DNA from: JAMOBE01 sp039908285
GTDB lineage: Bacteria; Pseudomonadota; Alphaproteobacteria; Rhodospirillales; Rhodospirillaceae
DNA length: 64,000 nt
Reading direction: 5' to 3'
Assembly (NCBI GenBank): GCA_039908285.1
Contig: JAMOBE010000007.1
Span: 1 to 64,000 of the forward strand
The translations under genes and the position numbers were made by a program. Shown piece after piece: positions 1 to 7,916 of this stretch. Under the pieces are notes generated by a model, which worked only from the letters and a program-made list of their open reading frames with translations, ran no database searches and had not been told where the DNA came from. How positions within the stretch are numbered: the stretch's first letter is position 1; each line of letters starts with the position of its first letter.

Positions 1-9
1 CGCCCCCCT

Positions 10-51
10 CACCCAACCCTCTCCCCCCTGAAGGGGGGGGAGAGGGCTTTT
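10..51. repeat. REP-like palindrome, copy 1
   Basis: This is a palindrome with arms CCCTCTCCCC and GGGGAGAGGG around a short CTGAAG-type loop, followed by an AGGGCTTTT tail. The same core occurs near 12091, 48481, 55285 and twice inside the gene at 62.7-62.9 kb, so it is a dispersed family in this genome. Here it lies downstream of the minus-strand gene that ends at 123 and could act as its terminator; that role is inference. Confidence 0.7.
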
Positions 52-122
52 GTTGGTTCCAGCGCCAGCGACGTACCTTTTCCTTCACCCGATTGCCCTG
101 CATCCTGTCCGGACAGCCGTGA

Positions 123-764
123 TCACCCTTCCAGCGAAGCCAGACTCGCGACGCCGAGTCGGTCCTCCGACGGCACCAGGGAGCACAGCCCGACTCTGAC
201 CAGGTCGCAGTTGTCGAGCGCCACTCCCTCGACGCCGGTCAGCAGTCGGGTCATGACCCGGGCGACACCCCGACTCGCCACCACCAGCGGCCGCCGATGC
301 AGGTGGCCGAGGACCAGGCAGACGGCGTTGCGGATGCGGGCGGTGAACTCCTCCTCGCTCTCACCGCCGGGGGGCGCCACGCCGGCGCGCATGGGCTGTT
401 CCGTGCGGTCAACGGGTTGGTTGTTCCAGAAGCCCAGGTACCGCTCCGCCAGGGATGGCTCGAACAGGACCGGCACGTTCAGAACCTTGTTGACCTCCTC
501 GGTGGTTGCCCGCACCCGCCGCAACGGACTGCTGATGATGAGCCCTATCCGGTGGTCGGCCGTCCGGGCCAGAGTCTCCGCCGCCGCCGCCGCCTGGCGG
601 ATGCCGACGCTGGTCAGGGGAACGTCGTAGTCGCCACCGGCCCGCACGCCCTGGACATTGGCCAGGGACTGGCCATGGCGGAGAAAAAAGAACACCAGGG
701 GCTCGGACTCCCCGGACTCCTCGGGGGAGCCCCTCGACTCCTCGGGCGCGTGGATGTCGATCAT
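123..764 (-). CDS. histidine phosphatase family protein
   Basis: The product is a 213-residue enzyme of the histidine phosphatase (phosphoglycerate mutase-like) superfamily. The hallmark FLRHGQS, containing the histidine that is phosphorylated in the family, lies near residue 30, and a second arginine motif (SSPLRRVRAT) lies near residue 80. These proteins remove phosphate from small molecules or proteins; the substrate cannot be read from the sequence. The start at 764 was chosen because it overlaps the stop codon of the upstream hydrolase in an ATGA junction, so the two genes are probably translationally coupled. The open frame continues upstream to 1034, but that part is low-complexity Gly/Ala/Arg sequence antisense-like to the hydrolase and is not convincing protein. 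The family is clear; the role is unknown. Confidence 0.85.
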   Translation of the reverse strand: MIDIHAPEESRGSPEESGESEPLVFFFLRHGQSLANVQGVRAGGDYDVPLTSVGIRQAAAAAETLARTADHRIGLIISSPLRRVRATTEEVNKVLNVPVLFEPSLAERYLGFWNNQPVDRTEQPMRAGVAPPGGESEEEFTARIRNAVCLVLGHLHRRPLVVASRGVARVMTRLLTGVEGVALDNCDLVRVGLCSLVPSEDRLGVASLASLEG

Positions 765-1846
765 CCGTCGGCCCCGAACAGGATGCGCCGCGGCGTCGGC
801 CGCCGCAGGAAGGAGAAATCCCCACCGATCAGCGGATCGCCGGACAGCCACCCGCGAATCATCTGCCCCTGCACGGGATCGCTCAGTGTGGGCGTGTGGC
901 CGGTGTCCGGCACCAGGGCGACGGTGACCCCGGGCTTGGCCTGCATCCGCTGCACCGTGCTGTCCATCAAGGCATCGGAAAGCTCCCCCCACAGCACCAG
1001 CAGCGGACAGGTCGCCGCATCCCACTCCGCCCACAGATTGAGGCTGACCCGGGCGTCGTGACGATAGGCCAGAAGGGCCCGCGGATCATGACGGTAGATG
1101 CGCCCCCCCTCCTCCTTTGACCAGCGGGTCTGGTGGAAGCTGTTGTGGGCGAGCACCACGTCATCCACCGGCCCGTCGTTCTTCTGGGCCGCGCCCGAGC
1201 GACGGAACAGGTCCGCCGGCCGACGGAAGACGTAGTGGCGGCCGACGACCGCGGCGCGGCGCGACCGCCGCTCCAGCGGAATGTATGGCCCGATGTCGTT
1301 GAGGACGATCCTCTCCACCCGCCACGGCTGCTGATAGGCAAGGCGCAGGGCCGCCGAGCCGCCCATGGACGAGCCGATGATGGACACCCGGTCCCGGCCC
1401 AGGTGATCGAGCAGACAGCGCAACTGCTCGACGTGGGCGTCGAGGGTGTAGTCGCTCATCTCGGCGAGCCATCCGCTGTGGCCGCGGCCGGCCCAATCCA
1501 GGCACACCACGTGATAGCGATCCATCAGCGCGCGGGCGAGAAAATCGAAGCGGCGCGCCGTGTTGGCGATGCCACCGACACACACGACGGTAGGCTGGGA
1601 CGGATCGCCCCAGCTTACGTAGTGAAGGCGTATCTGGTAATCGTGACGCAGGTACTCGACGGTTCCCGGCTGAAGGATTGCAGGATGAACCGCATCAAAC
1701 GTATGAGTTGTCGCGTCACGCGACAGATCAGCTTCTATATGGCCGATGATCTTCTCGTAAAGGGGCCAAGTGACCGCATCCGGGCCACCTACTCCCAAAC
1801 GCTGAAGGATTAACTCGAGGCCACAACCATTTGACATCAGACTCAT
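761..1846 (-). CDS. alpha/beta fold hydrolase
   Basis: The product is about 361 residues and carries an alpha/beta-hydrolase core. It has an oxyanion-type VCVGGIANTARRF segment, a DWAGRGHSG strand-turn and the nucleophile elbow GSSMGG. The acid is probably the Asp of the WGELSDALMD segment, and the histidine is in DTGHTPTLSD. An N-terminal extension of about 90 residues precedes the core. An upstream start at 1930 is possible, but the ATG at 1846 has an AGGTGG ribosome-binding site at good distance and avoids overlapping the upstream gene. It is coupled by ATGA overlap to the histidine phosphatase gene. The substrate is unknown; esterases, haloalkane dehalogenase-like and C-C bond hydrolases share this fold. 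Confidence 0.85.
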   Translation of the reverse strand: MSLMSNGCGLELILQRLGVGGPDAVTWPLYEKIIGHIEADLSRDATTHTFDAVHPAILQPGTVEYLRHDYQIRLHYVSWGDPSQPTVVCVGGIANTARRFDFLARALMDRYHVVCLDWAGRGHSGWLAEMSDYTLDAHVEQLRCLLDHLGRDRVSIIGSSMGGSAALRLAYQQPWRVERIVLNDIGPYIPLERRSRRAAVVGRHYVFRRPADLFRRSGAAQKNDGPVDDVVLAHNSFHQTRWSKEEGGRIYRHDPRALLAYRHDARVSLNLWAEWDAATCPLLVLWGELSDALMDSTVQRMQAKPGVTVALVPDTGHTPTLSDPVQGQMIRGWLSGDPLIGGDFSFLRRPTPRRILFGADG

Positions 1847-1913
1847 GGGACCACCTGGAAACACACTCGCCAACACTGTGCCATCCGGGGATGCAGTGTG
1901 CAACAGGAATATG

Positions 1914-3173
1914 CTATTTTGCCTGTCCATGAGTCAGGGTGTTTATTACCTGATCTTCGCCATCATCAATGACTTTTGCGTATTTTAGAACACTTAGGGG
2001 TGGATAGAACTTCAGGTCAAGGGCGACCTTCATCCTGAGAATTAGTGAAAATCTTGTCAGGGTTGTTATCTCAAGCCGGCTTGGGGGGACTCCATCAACC
2101 AATACGCGCTCCGCCATGTATCCGGTCAGCTTGCCAAGGGGGTAGTAGCTGCTCACCAATCCCATCATGGCCCGGGCATTGACCAGCGGACGCTCGGTCG
2201 CCGCGAAAATCGGCAGCCGGCGCTCGATGGCGGTGCGGGTCAGAAGGTCGTCGTTGACGGCGGTGAACGAGTCGGGACCGACGTAGAGGAACTGGGCTCC
2301 CGCCTCCTTGACCTGGCGAACCAGCTCGGGAAGGTGGGAGGGATCGGGCTTGCCGGCCTCGTTCATCGGCACCGGCCGCTCGATCAGGGTGAAGCCCCTC
2401 TCCCGTGCCATGCCGCGCAGCTCGTTCACGTTGATCAGCGAGTTCTCTTCCTTCGGATTGAAGATGATGCCGAGTCGGTCGAACGGCCGGTACGAGGCGA
2501 TGGCGTTCATCTGGGTGGCGATCGGCGCCAGGAAGGTGGTGCCGGTGACGTTGCGGCCGGAGGAGTGCTGCGTCGGCGCGATCCTGGCCCCGGTCGGGTA
2601 GGCCACCATGGTGAAGATGACCGGAATGTCGGTGATGTGCCTCGAGGGATCGACCGCGTCGTAGGTGCCGACCACGCCAAGGGTTGCCGACGTCCCCCAG
2701 GTGAACACCAGGTCGGGGCGGAGGGCCTTGATCTCGGCGACCACCGCCGGAGCCTTGCCGGGATCGGTGCCCAGATTGCGCACCGTCAGCCGGTAGGGAA
2801 CGCCGTTCTCCCGCAGGTAGTCCTCGAACCCGCGCTCCACATCGGTCGGCCCGCGCCACAGCACCATGACGATGTGATAGGGGTTGTCGGGACCACGCCG
2901 CGCCCCCTCCCCCGCCCCCGCCCAGGCGGGATCCGGTTCCACCAGCCACGCCACCACCAGAGCCAGCACCGGCAACAGTACGGCTCTTATACGGTTTCCG
3001 GAAAGTCTCCGGACTTTCCGGAAACCCGCGCTCAGTCGCTTCGTGCCAAGGGCACGCCTTCGGCGTGACGCGGCCTCCGGCCTTGGCTTTCGGCGCATTC
3101 GCGCCGGCCCGCGTTGCGGGCTCGGCTTCTCGAAAATCTGAAGATTTTCGAGAAGCCGTATTACCCTCTGCAT
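1914..3173 (-). CDS. ABC_sub_bind-type periplasmic binding protein
   Basis: The product is about 419 residues and matches the ABC transporter substrate-binding family with a two-lobed periplasmic fold (segments PYHIVMVLWRGPTDVERG, VVGTYDA, RNVTGTTF, DRLGIIFNPKEENS). Such proteins bind small ligands in the periplasm and hand them to a transporter or sensor. No ABC permease or ATPase gene is adjacent. The neighbours upstream in the same direction are a sensor-HAMP-MFS fusion and a kinase-less sensor, so the partner is more likely one of these. The start at 3173 has a strong AGGAGG site. The hydrophobic signal segment (AVLLPVLALVVAWL, ending in AWA) begins only near residue 64, because about 53 codons of palindromic DNA separate it from the first six residues. 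Confidence 0.85.
   Translation of the reverse strand: MQRVIRLLENLQIFEKPSPQRGPARMRRKPRPEAASRRRRALGTKRLSAGFRKVRRLSGNRIRAVLLPVLALVVAWLVEPDPAWAGAGEGARRGPDNPYHIVMVLWRGPTDVERGFEDYLRENGVPYRLTVRNLGTDPGKAPAVVAEIKALRPDLVFTWGTSATLGVVGTYDAVDPSRHITDIPVIFTMVAYPTGARIAPTQHSSGRNVTGTTFLAPIATQMNAIASYRPFDRLGIIFNPKEENSLINVNELRGMARERGFTLIERPVPMNEAGKPDPSHLPELVRQVKEAGAQFLYVGPDSFTAVNDDLLTRTAIERRLPIFAATERPLVNARAMMGLVSSYYPLGKLTGYMAERVLVDGVPPSRLEITTLTRFSLILRMKVALDLKFYPPLSVLKYAKVIDDGEDQVINTLTHGQAK
2993..3158. repeat. palindromic element inserted in frame in a signal-peptide region
   Basis: This 166-bp block is made of consecutive hairpins. A perfect 15-bp stem lies at 2993-3007 and 3012-3026. A GCCAAGG/CCTTGGC stem-loop encloses a smaller GC-rich hairpin near 3045-3088. 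A GGCGC hairpin follows near 3091-3104, then a CCCGC/GCGGG hairpin. The block ends with a perfect 17-bp stem at 3123-3139 and 3142-3158. It lies inside the ABC_sub_bind coding frame, between the codons for MQRVIR and RIRAVLLP, without a stop codon. The repeated IR/IRAV residues on both sides suggest a small target duplication. It behaves like the in-frame palindromic elements known from Rickettsia, but no relationship is claimed. Confidence 0.75.
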
Positions 3174-3187
3174 CGGTCCCTCCTGCT

Positions 3188-5302
3188 CTACGCCCGCTCC
3201 GAAGCCGCCGCCGGCCGGACCAGGGCGAAATAGGCGGCGAAGACGACGCCGCAGCCCACCGTCATCAGTCCCATGTGGGCCATCGCTCCTGGATAGCCAT
3301 GTCTCGAGACGATGGCCGCCGCCACGATCGGTCCGAGCACCGCCCCCGCCCGCTCGATCAGGCGGTAGATGCCGAACACCGTCGTCTGGCCGATGGCCGC
3401 GCACTCCGTCCGCGCCACCTCGGGCACCATGGCGAGCTGGGCGGCATTGTTGAGGGCATGGGCGAGGCCAAGGGTGATGATGCCGATCAGCACGGCATCG
3501 GTGGTCGGCCAGCGGTGGACGATCATGGCCCCGAGGCCGCCGAGAATGCCACCGGCGGCGACGAAGACGCCATGCAGGCGCAGGCGGTCGGCCAGGCGGG
3601 CCACCGGCGGCGACAGAAAGATCAGGGCGAGCCCATAGGCCATCATCAACCGCCCGATCATCGACTGCGCGTTGCCAAGCTCATGAAGGTACAGCGGAAC
3701 CAGGAAGAACAGATAGCCGGTCAGCATCAGCTTGGTGGGAATCGAGGCGAACAGCAGCAGCACCAGCATCCGCCCATTGCCGAGAACGAGAAGGTAGTCC
3801 CGCCAGCCGGTGCGGCGCCGGGTGGCCCCGGCGTGGGCCTCGCGCGGCAGATAGACGGCGATGAACAGGGCCGAGACCACCACCAGCCCGGCCGACAGGA
3901 AAAAGGTCGGGCGATAGCCGATGCGCTCGGCCAGGATGCCGCCGATGGAGGTGCCGCAGATGCCGGCGGCGATCACCGCGCCGACGAACACCGCCATGCC
4001 GCCCGCTCGGTTCTCCGCCGTGGTGTGCCGGGCGATGAAGCCCTGGGCGCCGATGAACATGGCGGCGTAGCCGATGGCCGACAGCGACCGCCAGGCCAGC
4101 AGGTCGTAGACGGTGACGGCCAGGGCCGTCGCCAGGTGTCCGGCTACGGCCGGAATCAGCCCAAGCAGCAGCAGGTGACGGCTCCCCAGCCGATCGGCGA
4201 GCGCGCCGGCCACCGGCGTGAAGATGGCGACCACCAGCATGAACAGGGACAGGGGCAGACTCAGCACCAGCGCCTCGCTCACCCCCGGCACCGGGACGTA
4301 AAGATCCCGCACGAACAGCGGAAAGAACGAGCGCGACATCTCCTCGGCGAAGATGAAGATGAACAGCGGCGTGCGCACCGTGACCAGGCTGATTTCCGAC
4401 AGCGGCCGCGGTCCCTCCTCCGTCGCGAAGCGAAACCGGCGTTCCAGATTGGCGAGGACGGCCTGCGCCCCCCGGCCGGCGGCGGACCCGAGCACCGCCG
4501 CCTCGCGCTTGATATCGCTGTAGCGCCGGGCGATCGCCGCGATGGAACCGTTGAGGGCGGTGACGAACTGGGCCACCTCGTCGCGGCCGCGGATGTCCAC
4601 GACCCGCGAGAAATCACCTCGTCGCACGATATCAAGAAGATCGTGCACCAGCTTTATGGGGACGGTGACGTTGACGGTGATGAGGATGAGCAGGATCTCG
4701 AAGGTGACCAGCAGGCTGACAAGGGTAACCACCAGAACGTCGTAGTAGATTTCCCTCATCCGGTTTCTGAGGTAGGCGCGATCGACCCCGAGGTGAACGA
4801 AACCGATTATCCGCTCCTCGAGCACGATGGCGAGCGTCGTGTTGAAGAAACGCCCGACGATCCGCGAGCGTCCCACGGCGTCGGGAGCGGCCAGCGACTC
4901 CCGAAGTTCGGCCCTGTGGGCCGTCAGGTCCCCCCTCGCCTCGTCGAGGGCGCCGCCGCGTCCATAGATGATGCGTCCATCGGGAGCGGTGATGGCGATG
5001 TACTGGATCTCCGGCTGGATGGCGAGCACGCCGTCCAGGTAGTCCTCGACCCCCACCAGGCTGGAAAAGGGGATCCCAAGACTCACCGCCCTGGCCACGT
5101 GGGCGCGGACGGAGTCTCCCACCGTCTGGGCCTTGCGATCCAGCTCCGGCGTCACCTCGTGCTCGAACTCCCGCAGGGCCAGGAACGAGATGGTCGCCGC
5201 CGACAGCAGCAGGAGACAGAGGATCACCGAAAAGAACGCGGCACTGAGCGGTATGCGCCCCCGGAACAGGCCGAAGGTGGAGAAGCCGAAGGCCTGCTTC
5301 AT
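3188..5302 (-). CDS. sensor-HAMP-MFS fusion membrane protein
   Basis: This 704-residue inner-membrane protein joins two modules not usually found together. Residues about 1-270 look like the input half of a receptor: a membrane segment (about 19-43), a periplasmic ligand-binding region, a second membrane segment (about 188-212), then a HAMP-like linker with VPIKLVHDLLDIVRRGDF. Residues about 310-700 form a 12-helix major facilitator transporter, including the GALADRLGSRHLLLLG loop that matches the family's loop 2-3 signature. No kinase or cyclase domain is present. A likely reading is a transporter gated or tuned by a periplasmic signal. Its start overlaps the stop of the upstream sensor gene by ATGA, and the periplasmic-binding-protein gene follows 14 bp later, so the three form one operon. 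Confidence 0.85.
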   Translation of the reverse strand: MKQAFGFSTFGLFRGRIPLSAAFFSVILCLLLLSAATISFLALREFEHEVTPELDRKAQTVGDSVRAHVARAVSLGIPFSSLVGVEDYLDGVLAIQPEIQYIAITAPDGRIIYGRGGALDEARGDLTAHRAELRESLAAPDAVGRSRIVGRFFNTTLAIVLEERIIGFVHLGVDRAYLRNRMREIYYDVLVVTLVSLLVTFEILLILITVNVTVPIKLVHDLLDIVRRGDFSRVVDIRGRDEVAQFVTALNGSIAAIARRYSDIKREAAVLGSAAGRGAQAVLANLERRFRFATEEGPRPLSEISLVTVRTPLFIFIFAEEMSRSFFPLFVRDLYVPVPGVSEALVLSLPLSLFMLVVAIFTPVAGALADRLGSRHLLLLGLIPAVAGHLATALAVTVYDLLAWRSLSAIGYAAMFIGAQGFIARHTTAENRAGGMAVFVGAVIAAGICGTSIGGILAERIGYRPTFFLSAGLVVVSALFIAVYLPREAHAGATRRRTGWRDYLLVLGNGRMLVLLLFASIPTKLMLTGYLFFLVPLYLHELGNAQSMIGRLMMAYGLALIFLSPPVARLADRLRLHGVFVAAGGILGGLGAMIVHRWPTTDAVLIGIITLGLAHALNNAAQLAMVPEVARTECAAIGQTTVFGIYRLIERAGAVLGPIVAAAIVSRHGYPGAMAHMGLMTVGCGVVFAAYFALVRPAAASERA

Positions 5303-6087
5303 CGGCGCTTTCCTCCCACCAGCACCCGGTGGGCGAAATCCAGCCGGCGCAGGGCGCGTGCGGCCACCACCCGGTACTCGGCGATTTCCCGCTCGAGCAC
5401 GCTGTCGCCAAGGTCTTCGCCGTTCGGCGTCGTCCGTCCGTCCGTGGTCTCCAGGGTCCCGAGGGCCCGCCGCATGCGCCGCAGGGCGCGGCTGATGCCG
5501 TTCAGCGACAGGAACACGGCCCCCACCGCCGCCAGGGAGAAGACTGCGCCGACGACTCCGAGGATCGTCGCCAGCCGGTCCCGCACCGCCGCCAGCCGGG
5601 CTTCCCGCGCGGCGGTCGAATAGCGCAGGGCCAGTGTGCCGCTCATCCGGCCGAATGAATTCTCGAGTCGAAGTCCGACCACCACCGCGTCCCCATCGGC
5701 CACCGTCCAGAATGGGTCCGAGGAGGCGCCGCCGCGGGATCGCTGCCGCGCCAGCCCCGCCGCCGTCTGGGGAGCATCCGCCGGTGTGACGTAGACCACG
5801 GTTCCCGCCGCATCCAGGACCTCGATGGACCGGATCAACGGGTCCCGGCCGGCGCCGCGGGCGATCACATCCTGGGTGTTGCGCAGTTCCGCCAGTTCGA
5901 GGCCGAGGGTCAGGCCGTTCTCGATCGTGGACTCGATCTCGGTTGCAATATCGAGGATACGGGACTGCTCAAGCATGGCGAACGTTCGTGCGAACTTCGC
6001 ATAGTTGAGAAACGTCACCAGGGCCATGGAAAAAGCCAGGAGGAGAACGATGGTGATCGCCACCTTCGTGGTCAGGTTGCCTGGCAT
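5299..6087 (-). CDS. membrane sensor protein without an output domain
   Basis: The product is 262 residues with an N-terminal membrane helix (about 8-27), a periplasmic region of about 140 residues and a second helix (about 173-193). A cytoplasmic tail of some 65 residues follows, starting like a HAMP linker (GISRALRRMRRALGTLE). It resembles the input half of chemoreceptors and histidine kinases but has no kinase, methyl-accepting or GGDEF domain. The last codons overlap the start of the sensor-HAMP-MFS gene, so the two membrane proteins are probably made together and may interact through their HAMP regions. No close named family is recognised. The alternative is that it is the regulatory subunit of the MFS fusion. 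Confidence 0.75.
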   Translation of the reverse strand: MPGNLTTKVAITIVLLLAFSMALVTFLNYAKFARTFAMLEQSRILDIATEIESTIENGLTLGLELAELRNTQDVIARGAGRDPLIRSIEVLDAAGTVVYVTPADAPQTAAGLARQRSRGGASSDPFWTVADGDAVVVGLRLENSFGRMSGTLALRYSTAAREARLAAVRDRLATILGVVGAVFSLAAVGAVFLSLNGISRALRRMRRALGTLETTDGRTTPNGEDLGDSVLEREIAEYRVVAARALRRLDFAHRVLVGGKRR

Positions 6088-6221
6088 ACGGTCCCGATCC
6101 CCACCCGGACGAATCGCTCAAGCCGAACCATTGCGGCAGAACATGGTCTGACGGCCTTCGTCGCCATCCTGCAGAAATTCCGAACCGCATACAATACCGG
6201 ACCTGTGGGATCCGGTGGAAA

Positions 6222-6650
6222 TCACTCACTGCCGGGGATCGCCATCATGGCCAGGAACTCCGCCAGCTTCCGCACGACACCCTCCAGCGCGACGGAATCG
6301 GCGGGCTTGGCGATGAAGGCGTTGCAGCCGAGATCGTACCAGCGCCGCGCCGCCGCCGCAGTGTCGGCCGGAGCCAGAATGATGACCGGAACATGGCGGG
6401 TCGTCTCATCGGTCCTGATGCGCGACAGCACCGCCTCGGCCCCCCCGGCCGCAAGACCGGAGATGTCCACGAGGATCAGCAGGGGCAGCCCCACCGACCG
6501 ACGGGCCGACGGGCCCTCCGGGAACAGGGCGGCGATCAGGTGGCGGTCATCCGGGTACAGCGCCACGTCGAGGGCCAGTCCATTCCGCTGGAGGCCGGCC
6601 GCCACCTGCCCGGCCCGGGCATGGTCGCTGTCGACGAGATACATCTTCAC
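6222..6650 (-). CDS. single-domain response regulator
   Basis: The product is about 142 residues and consists of one receiver domain. The acidic pair is in YLVDSDHA near the N terminus, the phosphoacceptor Asp is in LLILVDISG near residue 62, and the conserved Lys is in FIAKPADS near residue 115. There is no DNA-binding or enzymatic output domain, so it probably acts by protein-protein contact or as a phosphate sink, like CheY or Spo0F. The GTG start at 6650 overlaps the stop of the upstream FAD enzyme gene (GTGA); an ATG at 6644 is an equally possible start. The cognate kinase is not adjacent. A cheZ-like gene lies two genes upstream. Confidence 0.8.
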   Translation of the reverse strand: MKMYLVDSDHARAGQVAAGLQRNGLALDVALYPDDRHLIAALFPEGPSARRSVGLPLLILVDISGLAAGGAEAVLSRIRTDETTRHVPVIILAPADTAAAARRWYDLGCNAFIAKPADSVALEGVVRKLAEFLAMMAIPGSE

Positions 6651-7768
6651 CGGACTCGCTTCCCCTCGGTCAGACGACTCAGCACGTGATCGGCCAGGGC
6701 CAGGCACGAGGTGAGCCCAGGGCTTTCGATGCCGAACAGGTTGACCAGACCGGGGATCCCGTGCTCGTCCGGTCCCTGGATCAGGAAGTCGCGCTGGGGC
6801 TCTCCGGGGCCGCTGATCTTGGGCCGGATGCCACAGTAGCCGGGATTGAGCGCGCCGTCCGCAAGGTCCGGCCAATAGCGCCGCACCTCGGCATAGAAGC
6901 GATCCCCGCGCGCCGGATCGACGGTGTACTCCTCGCGGTCGACCCACTCGACGTCGGGTCCAAATCTGGCCTGTCCGCCCAGGTCGAGCGTCAGATGGAC
7001 GCCAAGCCCCGCCGCCTCGGGAATGGGATAGACCAATCTTTGGAACGGCGCCCTGCCGCCCAGGGTGAAGTAGTTGCCCCGGGCAAGGTGCAGCGGGGGG
7101 ATGGTGTCCGGCCGCAGCCCCGCGAACCGCCGCGCGACGGGAACCGCCCCAAGTCCGGCGGCGTTGACCACCGTGCGGCAGCCAAGCCGCATGGGCGAGG
7201 CCCCGCCCACGTCCAGCACGATGGAGTCTCCCCCATCCACCCTGCCGCTCTCCACCGGGCTCAGGAAGGCGACGACCGCGCCGTGGGCCTCGGCATCCCC
7301 CTGCAGCGCCAGCATCAGGCCATGACTGTCGATGATCCCGGTGGAGGGCGAGTGGACGGCGGCGGCGCAGCGCAACGCCGGCTCCAGGGCGCGGGCGGCC
7401 GGGCCGTCGAGCCACTCCAGGTCATCGACGCCATTGGCCCGCCCCCGGGCCTCGATGGCTCGCAGTTCGGCGAGCTGGGAGTCATCGGCGGCGACGATCA
7501 GCTTGCCGCAGCGGCGGTGCGCCACGTTCCGCTCCTGGCAGTAGCGATAGAGGGCCTGGCGTCCGGCGACGCATAGACGCGCCCGCAGGCTGTCCTTCGG
7601 ATAGTAGATGCCGCCGTGGATGACCTCGCTGTTGCGGGAGCTGATGCCGGTGCCGATGGCACCCGCGGCCTCGATGATCACCACCTCGCGCCCCGCCAGA
7701 GCCAGCGCCCGCGCCACCGCCAGGCCAACAATCCCGGCACCGATCACCGCGCAGTCGATCCGCTCCAT
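6647..7768 (-). CDS. FAD-dependent oxidoreductase, L-2-hydroxyglutarate dehydrogenase-like
   Basis: The product is 373 residues of the DAO/GlpD-like FAD oxidoreductase family. It begins with a dinucleotide-binding motif, CAVIGAGIVGLAVARAL, followed by the glutamate of VVIIEAA. The SSRNSEVIHGGIYY motif and the C-terminal GIRPKISGPGE...FLIQG segment are typical of L-2-hydroxyglutarate dehydrogenase (LhgO/YgaF) relatives. Such enzymes oxidise 2-hydroxy acids and pass electrons to the quinone pool at the membrane. The start at 7768 sits just before the FAD motif and has a GGGAGCGGAA site upstream; the open frame extends to 7861. It is followed with a 4-bp overlap by the receiver gene. The exact substrate is not proven. 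Confidence 0.85.
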   Translation of the reverse strand: MERIDCAVIGAGIVGLAVARALALAGREVVIIEAAGAIGTGISSRNSEVIHGGIYYPKDSLRARLCVAGRQALYRYCQERNVAHRRCGKLIVAADDSQLAELRAIEARGRANGVDDLEWLDGPAARALEPALRCAAAVHSPSTGIIDSHGLMLALQGDAEAHGAVVAFLSPVESGRVDGGDSIVLDVGGASPMRLGCRTVVNAAGLGAVPVARRFAGLRPDTIPPLHLARGNYFTLGGRAPFQRLVYPIPEAAGLGVHLTLDLGGQARFGPDVEWVDREEYTVDPARGDRFYAEVRRYWPDLADGALNPGYCGIRPKISGPGEPQRDFLIQGPDEHGIPGLVNLFGIESPGLTSCLALADHVLSRLTEGKRVR

Positions 7769-7916
7769 CCGTTCCGCTCCCACAAGATCCGGCCAATGGC
7801 CGCAACCAGAAAGATTTCGTGTCGCCGACATCAGAGGTCGGCGACACAGTGGCGACGACAATGCCGGGCGTCAAGACGCCTTGGCCTTCTCCTCCCGTGA
7901 CCCTGAGAGTCGAGGA

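Noticed and set aside
3065..5623. An 852-codon open frame on the plus strand opposite the MFS fusion.
   Set aside because: It is rich in Arg, Gly, Asp and His and has no domain. It is the mirror of a high-GC gene with clear domains.
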